This document shows positions 23,817 through 33,500 of a stretch of 64,000 nucleotides of DNA, piece by piece; the stretch's first letter is position 1; the number at the start of each line of letters is the position of its first letter. Below the pieces are notes generated by a model that ran no database searches, was not told where the DNA came from, and was given only the letters and a program-made list of their open reading frames with translations. Position numbers and translations under genes: made by a program. Source of the DNA: Cliona cf. orientalis (taxonomy: Eukaryota; Porifera; Demospongiae; Clionaida; Clionaidae); assembly GCA_963930775.1 (NCBI GenBank), contig OZ005703.1:2356001-2420000 (forward strand), in the 5' to 3' direction.

Positions 23817-24704
23817 ATGCCTGGTCATCCGCTTTCAATATTCAAAGACAGCTGCAGAGACTTATCTCCCCTCCTTTGTGCAAAGTGCAGACATATTCTC
23901 GACGATCCAGTCAGTTTTCATAGCTGCAACTGTCGAGTCTGTGCAACGTGCGCAGACTCCGCGATTGACCATCGAGCTGGCAAGCCTTGGTGCCAACTCT
24001 GTGGAGAAGAACTCGAACAAAGATCTGGGAAATATGTAAGTGCACTGCTGCATGCATGCATGCATGCATGCATGGTACCGATGCGCATATGCGTGGTAAA
24101 AAAATACCAAAGAAACCCATAGCAAAGAAAGACTTAGCGCGCGTTATCCTAGTACAACGTCACTGTCAATCTTTTTTTCTTGCAGTATACCCATGACTAT
24201 TCTGCGCTCAGAAAAATCAACAGACTAACTGCAGTGTGTCAGGTGTGCAATTGGGAGGGAAATTTTGGAGAGTACCAGCAACATATCTATCATGAATGCG
24301 ATCCAAAATGCAGTAGAGTGTACCCATTTAGGTCCCTCGCATCACCCTTGCATTCTCCCACTCTCAGCCTAGAGAACACTCAGCTATGCAATTTCTGCAA
24401 TATGTTGATTCCGTGTCATGAGATAGAGTCACATCGCCAGCTGTGTCCACTGCGAGGGATGCCATGCCCTTTCAAGGATCATGGATGCCCAGAAGAAGGA
24501 TGCTTTGTAGCTCCATCAGATCTTGAGCAACATATGAGGGAAAATGAGGATAGGCATTTCACTATCATCACTGGATTTATTCAGCATTTGACCAATACAG
24601 AAATGGCTTTATCAGCTGCTAAAGATGCTCTTGGATTTCCATGGACAACGTCACACAGAGCAGCTCTCTGTAACACTATCGATCGTGAAGAGGGTAAAGA
24701 ATAG
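23817..24704 (+). CDS. TRAF-like protein with RING and TRAF zinc fingers (gene 1)
   Basis: Exons 23817-24035 and 24186-24704 are joined at ATAT/GTAAGT and TTCTTGCAG/TAT, giving 245 aa. Residues 21-62 form a RING-type finger (C21, C24, C37, C39, C42, C45, C59, C62); the usual histidine is replaced by C39. Cys pairs and His at 91-115 and 141-197 resemble TRAF-type zinc fingers. TRAF proteins are cytoplasmic adaptors or ubiquitin ligases of receptor signalling. The start was chosen at MPG because gene 2 (57918) begins MPG in the same CAAGCAATG context and its first exon is also exactly 219 bp; an upstream in-frame ATG at 23706 is possible. No MATH domain lies in this frame. A G/GTAAAG site at 24694 could splice past the stop towards the MATH fragment at 25805, but that fragment is broken. 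Confidence 0.75.
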
Positions 24705-25689
24705 AATGAAGTTTAATTCAGCCTTGATTGTATTATATTTACTCGTATGTACTCGATGTCTGATCAGCTACCTTAAGGGCACCTTTTATTTGTATTAATT
24801 TTAATGAAATCAGCAATTAATTCATCTAATTTTCACTAAAAATTGTACCCAGGAATATTAAATTTTCGAATAAATATGCTAAAATTAGTACCTGCTAACG
24901 CACTTAATAGTCTATTCCTGAAATCTGTACCCGCGAATAATTGTAGCCCTAACGTAGTTCCACCTTTTTATACCTCACAAGGCTTGTCACTAGCATAGAT
25001 CCATGCTATATCAGATTCTATAGTTGTGTACACATATACAGTGGAGATTTGACATGTATAATATTGTGTACTCACATCCACTTCATAGGCTTATGTTTTA
25101 TGGTAATGACTTTTGGCTTTGAATTAGGCTTGACAATGCATGTCATGTTGTATAATGGAAAATTTTTGTGGGGCCCAATTTTCAACAAATCAGTTAATAA
25201 AGGCCAGTGTTCAAAGTTCTGTGGACATCAGTATAGATGTGTGATTACACCGGTATTAATAATACTGATAGTAATTTTGTTTAACTGGCTATGCATATAA
25301 CATGCACATGCTATTGATTACCAAAAGGAATGCGTTCTAAAATCCTTGGCTAATGCTCCCATAGTTTCAATATCCAAATGGTTGGTAGGCTCATCAACTA
25401 TCTGATAGTTGGGTCTAAAGAAGCGATATATTGAAACTTGCAACATTAGATTTTAGTGTCTGTATAATGTGTTACCTTGGCATGGCCATGATGGTGAATG
25501 CTAATCTGCTCTTCTGACCCCCACACTGTAAAAAATTAATAGTGCAGAGAGAGAAGTCAAAGAGCTAATCACCTGCAGAATCAAATGATTCTTAGACTAT
25601 TAATAGCTGTTGTCGGTACTTCTCTTCTCGCTTACCTATAATGATAGTGCTATAACCTTTTCTACCGTAAGTGTCCTTCAGAAAATTGC
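24705..25689. other. Downstream or intronic region of TRAF gene 1
   Basis: AT-rich sequence with no further exon recognised. It would be an intron if the 24694 donor is used to reach a MATH exon. Confidence 0.4.
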
Positions 25690-25804
25690 CAGGGAATTTT
25701 GATTGTATGAACTCAAGTGCAGATACTTCTATCACCAACTGATTGACAAGATGTTGGCTGAAAAATGCTATCTTCAAATTATTGATCATGACTATAATAT
25801 AAAA
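25690..25804. repeat. Repeat shared with 6900-7050
   Basis: Holds GGAATTTTGATTGTATGAAC, CAGATACTTCTATCACCAAC and GCTGAAAAATGCTATCTTCA, as at 6910-7010, and keeps the same minus-strand frame. It abuts the MATH fragment. Confidence 0.55.
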
Positions 25805-26059
25805 CAGTGCACATGGAACAGTCACTTAGGCTTGCTTCTGTTGAGAGTAATGGCCATCTAATTTGGAAGATTGAGTCATACTACTATAATTATAGTGAGC
25901 ACAAGGCAACTGCTATACTAGCATGCTTTCCACTTGGGGAGGTACGGCTACAAGATGTGTCTTTGTCTCTACATCATGGGGGATGGGATTGGGAAGGGCA
26001 CTCACCTCTCACTGTTCTTTGTGGTGATGCGTGGAGAATTTGACAACATTCCGTAATTT
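25805..26059 (+). pseudogene. Broken MATH (TRAF-C) domain fragment
   Basis: A first frame reads NGHLIWKIESY, matching the MATH start (gene 2: DGTMIWKISQF). A second frame from about 25945 reads YGYKMCLCLYIMGDGIGKGT and HLSLFFVVMRGEFDNI, then a stop at 26057. One frameshift near 25940 separates them. The C-terminal half of the domain (WPF...V to the end) is absent. About 100 nt of the second part differ from gene 2 at only about five positions, whereas the first part is strongly diverged. It is either a dead third exon of gene 1 or a separate fragment patched by gene conversion from a gene-2-like source. Confidence 0.75.
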
Positions 26060-26061
26060 GC

Positions 26062-26695
26062 ATTAGTTTCGTTCGCAAAACTTTTGGGTTTAAGTTTGGG
26101 TTGCATGAACCCATTGCATCCTTGCCGTAGGGTATAAGTGCCAATATTGCGGAATAAAGGGGCCTGGATATAAGGCCTAATTATTAGTGGTGTTTCTACT
26201 CACTCTCTTGTAATAATTATTGTGTACTAACTATAATGCATCATTAATTTTTATTGTAATGCATCATTAATTTTAGTCTAGATAAGATGCAAACCAACTA
26301 TAAGTCTAACTAAATGCTATGGTAACTGCTATCAAGTGCGTATATAGTCTAGAGTATCTATTCTTATGGTAAGCACTACATGACCTGCACTGCTGCTGTG
26401 GAGTATTGGAGTTGGGGATGCATGTGTAGGGGTTTGTGCATGTGTATAGTTGGTGTTTATATATGCCATACTAGAGTAGTTTCTAATTGTCATCACCGAC
26501 GTTATTGTTTTGGTGGTATATGCAATTCAAATACATGTATACCAGCATGATTTTTTTTTGTAATACGTATATTAATATTAATGTCAATTGCAAAGTGCAT
26601 GGTAGACCATGATGCAAACCACATATATCATTGACATACATATAATATGTGGTCTGATGCTGAGATACAGCTGGTATTAACTACTTTAGGCATAA
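26062..26695. other. AT-rich non-coding stretch
   Basis: No gene seen. Short direct repeats of TAATGCATCATTAATTTT lie at about 26235-26275. Confidence 0.45.
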
Positions 26696-26915
26696 TACCG
26701 TATAGCCTGAAATATTGGCAAGGAATTAAATTTGGCAGTTTGCCGGTCTACATCATAGCCGCCGAATTAAATCCGCCAAAATTTCTTACTCGCATATGTA
26801 CATATGGCGATCCCGTACGGAACCGCCAAATTTAAATCCGCTAATATTCTTGCAATAGCGATTTTGGGCTCAATCGCCAAACTTAATTCCCGCCAATATT
26901 TCCAGCTATATGGTA
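26696..26915. mobile_element. MITE family 1, copy 2
   Basis: It begins TACCGTATAGCC and ends AGCTATATGGTA. The interior is colinear with 616-825 (GCGATCCCGTACxGAACCG, AATAGCGATTT). The right end has decayed by a few bases. Confidence 0.8.
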
Positions 26916-27169
26916 GGTGGTTTTGTTATACTGGCATGATTATAAGGTAGTCAGGTAATCGAGTGCATAGTATTTTTAGAGAGTGTAGTACGGCTGTACC
27001 TTGTCTTTTCTGTGAAATAAAGCTAGCTATAAGATTATTGCAGATTAATGTATAAAATTGAGAGCATAATAGGTACAAACGATGAGTATAATTGGCTTGG
27101 TATCGGGAATTAGAGCATAGCACACTAGGAACTTTAAAAAGCAAATGTGTGTGTCCCTAGATATAAGAC

Positions 27170-27313
27170 TACCGATAGAGCTATAGCTAGGAGGGAGGCT
27201 AGGCCTCCCTTAACAAGGAAACAGAGGGGAATCCCCATGACCAGGGAAGATACTGAAGCCTTGATCATGTCTGTGGGTACATGATGGAGGTTGACTGCAC
27301 AAACACGTGGGTA
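27170..27313 (+). repeat. Dispersed repeat 'TAGAGCTAGGAGGGAGG', copy 3
   Basis: GAGCTATAGCTAGGAGGGAGG-type start, GGGGAATCCCCATGACC, GGGAAGATACTGAAGCC and GATGGAGGTTGACTGCACAA, colinear with 12590 and 6665. It runs into an inverted segment at 27314. Confidence 0.65.
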
Positions 27314-27690
27314 TACCCAACTCTAGGATTGGTAGCCCAAGACCATGATAGTGACTTGGTGCGATCTGCTACGTCTGTCAGATCATAATATTATTGATAA
27401 GTGTGTGCTACTAGTGCAAGTACATGGGTGGGTGAGTGGTTCTCTGTGACATGACGTGGGTACACACGAACATAATATTATGTATACATGTATGCCATAA
27501 GTTTGATTCCTATGTGGGCCTTGCTGTTGTGATCTTGAATAAGTCAGTTCATAGATGGTCAGTTTATCCCCATTGTTCTAACATTCCTAGCTGTAATTAA
27601 AATATAGACGTCGACCTGGCTTTGGCTGGGGTGGCAAAAAGGACAAAAACATCTGTCCTATCAACAGTGCCATGATCTGCAGCCTATATG
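27314..27690 (+). mobile_element. SINE copy 2, 5'-truncated, with its front part inverted
   Basis: The body from 27502 (TTTGATTCC, then GTGATCTTGAATAAGTCAG, CCTGGCTTTGGCTGGGGTGG) matches 14170-14330. The missing front (TCTTGGGCTxxxAATCCTAG, GTTGGG) is found reverse-complemented at 27314-27345, at the far end of a segment that is inverted as a whole (27314-27501). Turning that segment round rejoins GTTGGGT with TTTGATTCC and also restores the neighbouring repeat. The Pol III A box is absent, so this copy is 5'-truncated and inert. Confidence 0.65.
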
Positions 27691-27761
27691 TGTCTATCTG
27701 TCTATGTGTGTGTCATAATTATGATCCATATCACCGTTACAGTATTATATATTATTATAAG

Positions 27762-27873
27762 CCCACAAATAGGAAGTGCATACTAACTATTACTATTGCA
27801 GACCCTTGAAAGATTTCTAATTGGGTAACCACTTATCCAAATAAGTACAAGCATGCACTTTCTATATATACAT
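27762..27873. mobile_element. MITE family 4, copy 2
   Basis: CCCACAAATAGGAAGTGCAT at the left, GCATGCACTTTCTAT at the decayed right end, interior colinear with 14378-14486. It follows the SINE body as at 14 kb. Confidence 0.7.
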
Positions 27874-28059
27874 GTAGTGTGATAGAGATAATTTATAGTT
27901 CCAGCTGAGCAGGAAGATGGTAGCAATGTCTACATAGCAGTATGCATGTTTGTGTGCATGCAATCCTCTTTGTGGTGCATGCATGCAGCTGGCTAGTTGC
28001 ATGAGGCTACTAGATACATGTAGGAAGCTGCCATTAGTGTATGTAGTGCATAATTGCTG

Positions 28060-28140
28060 TAGCCTCTTCCCCAGGCCACTCCTGATTTTTCAATGTTGTG
28101 TTGCAACATTGAAAATCAGGAGTGGCCTGGGGACGAGGCT
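28060..28140. mobile_element. MITE family 3 hairpin, near perfect
   Basis: An 81-bp palindrome. AGCCTCTTCCCCAGGCCACT is faced by AGTGGCCTGGGGACGAGGCT, and the centre pairs CAATGTTG with CAACATTG. Related copies or half-copies lie at 1926-1968, 30467-30508, 38594-38636, 51397-51488 and 54762-54822. Confidence 0.85.
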
Positions 28141-28159
28141 ACATAGCTATAGGCACTAT

Positions 28160-30466
28160 TGCTGCATTTCATCTTATAAGAATGTGATCATCTGTTACAT
28201 GATTTCACTGCATGTGTAGCCAAATTAGCAGAGTTTATAAACATTCCTGAGCCCCCTAAAATCATCCATCATGAATATTGTCACAATAGTAATTACCCAT
28301 AATAGATGCACATTAACTTGTGGGAGTGTGATAAGTGGTGGGCAAGAGTAGCTACATTGTGCTCTTGGTGGTGGGCCACCTTGTAGTTGTATGAATAATG
28401 ATAACACATACCTTTCATCCGATGGGTTAGTATTAATACTTTCGGTACATGCTAAAAGCTAATTAAAATCGTTATCACAATTAAGAAACTCGATTCTGAT
28501 AGATAGTCCTCAAGTAGATATCAATACCATGTATTGATAACAATAATTAATGTAGCACCTGCCCTGCTTTGAAAAGCCATCCGCCTAATTTCCAGAAAGT
28601 CATAATTCTTAGGATGCTAAATACCGTAGATCCCTTGTCCTCAGTGTCTAACTATTATTTAGAGAAGTGATGGTCCTGAGCTGTGACACCTGAATGTAGC
28701 GAGGGTGTTACTAAGGGGACAGAGGGATGCTAAATACTATATATGCTCTATATATGTTCACTACATTAATTGCTCTAGTAATTCGTTAAGTGCAGCAAAA
28801 ATTTCTCTTTCTTTATTTACATTTTTGCTAATAACAGCGAAATATAAAACCTATACTCAAACTGCCACAACTTATTCTAGTGTGTTAAAATGTTGCATAA
28901 TAATGTATACTTGACGTGTGTGTATGGTAGTTAAGTCCTTGCAATTGCCTTTAATTAGTGATAAAAATTAATGTTAGTGTACTACCTATGTATTGCAAGC
29001 TGTGTAGGGAAAGACTGAAACTGCATGGGTACAGCTAAGTGCACATTGGTGCACTTATCAATTTTCACTCACTCATTGAAGATTAGTCACATGCACAATA
29101 ATAACCAGAAGTGTATCCAACACATGTCTGAAAATTTCTTGCCTATGGCTATATAATTAAATATAGATAATAGCACTTGTGATATGTTTTCGGGTTTGGG
29201 TTAATTGCTAACTCTATTAATGTATGCCAATTACGGGTGGATAAGTCTCAACTGTATGTTTAGCTACTGAGTCTATATATATGTTCTTTGGTACTACAAT
29301 ATCATCATAGCTATACCACCATTATACGTACTTACCATGGTTGTAAATTCTGATCGATCGGATTATGAGGTTGATAACTCACATACATATAGCTGCATGT
29401 ACTATAGCACATGTAGTCTAGCTCACTATCTATCCAGTTTCATGTATACCATATACAGGGGCGTAGCAACCGCTCAGGCCAGTCAGGCCATGGCCTGACC
29501 AATATTTTCGTCCGAAGTGGGTGTATCCGAGTGGAGTACACGCGCAGATGCGAAGAGAACGCACATGGCCACTAGTTTCTATCTCTGATGATTATCTGAC
29601 TCTCCTCATATGCATGATAAGACAGTGGTGAAACATTCATTCCAACACTCCTGGTTAGTGGCCACTGACTAATTCTCCACTACTGTAATAATGAATCAAC
29701 AGACACTGTTTTTGCCACACCTGCTTGCTTATAGCATAGATAATTTAGACTATCAATGCTTAGAGCTATAAAACAAAGGAAGTCTCTAACTTCTACCAAG
29801 GCAGACCAGGCATTTGTAAGTATCAAACTGCATGCAGTATAATAATATACTTCTGACATAATAATATTGTAGTGTTGCTACATGCAAATACTACTAATAA
29901 TTAGGTATCTAAAAGATAGATTAAGTGAAGTGAGATGATCAATGTCAATCAACAGTAGTATTTCAATGAAATACATACAAATGCAAATGCCACATTATGC
30001 ATCAATCTGTTCCTCCCGTGGCCTGACCAATGAATTTTTGGTTGCTACTCCCCTGATATATCCATGCTAAATTTACTGGTGTTGTGTCTGTATTTGGTTG
30101 TTTAAATGGTTGTTTTAAATTATTGAGTTAAGAGTGTCATGTCTCTCTGGAGAAAAAGACTTCTATATCTATATTATGTATATGTCAGCTCATAGGATTC
30201 CTATTGTTGGTTGTGTACACTACCAGGTCCAGGTTATTTGCAACTGTCAGCATTAATATTGTAGCTAGTGTGTACTTCCAAATAGTGGAAACTAGATTGA
30301 TATCCAACCCCAGGGTGTTATTTGCACATACAAGCAGAATAGCTATTGATGTATATATGAGACCACAGCCATGAGCCCATATCTTTGTTCTTATTAATTT
30401 TAAGGGAGGCCCTAAATGGTTCGTGTGTGGGTGTGTGTCATGTGTGCATGTAGCTATGTATACTAG
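28160..30466 (+). repeat. Long composite repeat, copy C (interrupted by a hAT-like element)
   Basis: Colinear with copy D: TTTATAAACATTCCTGAGC, TTTCATCCGATGGGTTAGTA, GCTAAATACCGTAGATCCCT, GACGTGTGTGTAT, TATAGATAATAGCACTTGTG, then after the insertion GCTAAATTTACTGGTGT, TACACTACCAGGTC and GAGACCACAGCCATGAGCCC. About 830 bp not in D or G lies at 29232-30060 and includes the 600-bp hAT-like element. Confidence 0.65.
29456..30055. mobile_element. Non-autonomous hAT-like DNA transposon
   Basis: The left end CAGGGGCGTAGCAACC and the reverse complement of the right end, CAGGGGAGTAGCAACC, agree at 15 of 16 positions. TGGCCTGACCAAT recurs just inside both ends. CAGGGG termini are typical of many hAT elements. 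ATATA flanks both sides, but a full 8-bp duplication is not clear. There is no transposase in the 600 bp. It splits long-repeat copy C, so it inserted after that copy was in place. Confidence 0.75.
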
Positions 30467-30590
30467 CCTCGTCCTCAGGCCTCTCTCGATCTCTCAGCTC
30501 TTTTAGAATGCGAGTTTGGAAATGACCAATTCAGAAATGGAATCGAGAAATTGAAAGTTTGGAATGGCCCTTCTCGGCCACTGTACAAAA
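30467..30590. repeat. MITE family 3 half-copy joined to a solo foldback arm
   Basis: 30467-30508 carries TAGCCTCGTCCTCAGGCCTC and ATCTCTCAGCTCTTTTAG. From about 30508 it continues with AATGCGAGTTTGGAAATGAC and GGAATGGCCCTTCTCGGCC, the right arm end of the element at 54393-55481. The junction is abrupt, giving a chimeric repeat. Confidence 0.6.
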
Positions 30591-33500
30591 GGTCACTGTG
30601 AAATTCAATCTCCTCAGCAATAGTAGTCTTTACACCAAATGGTGTCCTGCCCTCTGCAATTATCAAGATTTCATACACAATTAATGCTAAATTGAGTACA
30701 TGCCACTTGGGGTTTTTACTAAAAGAAGTTATCATAATTGTCTAGCTACATGGCCTTTTCAATTTTTAGTCCTCCCTCTCTCACTCTCCATTGGATCGAT
30801 TGATCGGTCAGGTAAGGTCATCCAATCTAACCTCTAGCTTGCTTGCTCAATGAGACATAATAGTATACCTCCTCTGCTATCAACCGTCAGTTCCTCGTGC
30901 ACCAGCTGGGCAGCTACGTACACCACCTATATGTACCTTCTACAGCTCTCTACAGATAGTGTATCTCACCTCAGTAACTGTAAGAATCAAGCATCTTTGT
31001 ATATATACATACAATCATGTAATATATAATAATTATGTCAGTTGCTGCAATATTATCATAATGCCATTTACCTATGATCTTTCTGATGAACATGCACTAT
31101 CTGGTCATTAGTCTCTCTCTCTCTCTCCCCTTCTCTCTGTACACACATGTATCATTCATCCACCCACCTAACCTACTGACTTGTGATGCTACGTAATTTC
31201 CACCATTTGGACAAGAACATCATCCATAATCAAAACCCAGCAAAGTGGCTAACTAATCACCTATAGATATAAGCACCCCACTTCAGCCAAATCAAAATCT
31301 GGCTAAAACAGAAACTCAGCTGATGTACATATTGGTAAGAGAGTTTACACAAGTCATCAAGAGCACACTTCATATTCACCCCCCCCCCCCCCATTACAAA
31401 CAATGCCAAATTGATAAAATGGATGAATGTCACAGGGAACTGCTTGAGCCTACACCACTGGCCCACATCACACACAATGGTTATGCTAAAGCAATGAAGT
31501 GGAGAGGTGGCCTGGAGGAGAGGGGAAGGGCTTATGAAAACTGGTGCCCAAAGTTTGGGTTAGGCTGCACAAGCCTGTTGTCACAAGCAATCAACAGTGT
31601 ACACTGATACTAATAGGCTATTAGTGGCCAGAATGTCTAAACCCTAGGCCAGAGGGTGCACTGCTAAGTTACTAGTGCTAGTGTAGTGTCTGCTAAGGGG
31701 AGCAATTATAGCGGTTAAGCGGTTTCACTTCCAAGTGCAGGCCAGACATAATTATCCTCTTCCTACTTGCCTCCCACTCAACCTTCACTCCAAGGGTGTT
31801 AAGGATGTCTAGTGTAGCTCCCTCCCTCCCTCTCTCTTTCTTTCTCTCCCTCCCTCTCTCTCTCCTCTCTCTCTCTCACTCTCTCTTTCTCTCCCCCCTC
31901 TCCTCAATTTCACTGTAGCTGATGTATATCATCACTACCAATTAGCAGACACCTTCTCTGCATTCAGAGTGAGCAGGTATATACACAAGCCGGAACTTGT
32001 ACAATAATTTTGCTGTTTTGGATTGTGTCCATCCTTCCCCAATGAGTATTCTTGGTTGAGATATTCTGAGTACTACTTTCTTCCATCCAACCGTACTCTG
32101 ATGGAGCACTCAAATCTGACTTGTGGGCCATACAATATATAGGGAAGGTCTGCTGTGCAGTAAGTGTAATTATAAGCCTGGGTATATATATATGGCCCTG
32201 CTGTGTATACTCCTTCAGTCTGATGTGTGCAGAGTGCAGTGATAACGGTGTAGGATGGGCACTTTACTTGTGTTCCAATCACTGTATTCCACATCATTGT
32301 CATTATATTCAACATCTGTGCCACAGCTCCTCTGATGGGCATGTCTATAATATTATGGATACGTGCATGTTCGTATAAAATTAATATGTATGTACTATAG
32401 CTTGAATATGATTCTGTAGTTTAGAGATTCCACTATAATATATATAATGTAAGCAAGTATTGTACGAAGTTCTATATCTATAATTAATTCATGTATATAG
32501 AAACCAAGACCACAGCCACCTACTGTTGTATTGGAGACATCAAATTTACAGGTCTATCTCTGCTTTGAACTTGGCCACCCTAGTGTCCATGTTGGAGGAC
32601 CCACAGTTGGAATGATTGTCGTACACAAAAAAAGAACCTAGTGCACACATGTTCACTATTGGGACACACCCAGATGTCCGAACTCCACTTCAGCTCTTTT
32701 GAAGTCACAACTAAGCATCATGCATGGAAAAAATTTTAATATGATACACATGTAGGTTCAATTCTCTATCAATACCTTCACAAAGTGCAAGATATTTCAG
32801 ATTGATTTTACCAGCTAAACATTCCTGGTTTGAACCAGTTGGAGGCTGAAATGATGCAAACATACTTCATAACTGTAAATTACATTTGAGAGATTTTACT
32901 TGAACCTTAGGCTTGCTATGTGTGTGATAATATCCTGTACAGCCAAATAAACCATGCTACAGCCATAATGATAATTTTTATGCACGCAAAGGTACTGCCT
33001 GACAAAAATAAGTATAGTGCAAATTTTTATTTGGTGAAAATTACTGAGCGATTTTCTGTATGTAGTGGAGTAAACTGGCTATGTATGTGCCTTTTATGAT
33101 GCTGCCAAAATTAATTTAAGTGGCAATGAATGGCTTTTTAAAAATCATGTTTGATGTGCACTTGCAAGTTGGCAGTAATATAATTATGTGTGAGTATATT
33201 ATAGCACAGCGGCAAAATATCATGTGGTGGTAGTCAACATCATGAATGTTACGACATTGCATATTATGTAGTCACGGCTGAGTCAGTATTAGTGTACTCT
33301 TTCTCTACGAAATTTAGCTACACCAGATCAGATCAGATGACTCCATTGGCGGAAGGAAAGTGGGAGTCAGAGTCGGATGTGTGTTTTCCTTTGCCAAATC
33401 GATGACACCTGAGCCCTGGCCAAGTACGGCCAAAAGTACACAGCTTATTAATTATATTATAAGCATGCGTATGTCCCACAATGGGTAGGACTGAATGTGG

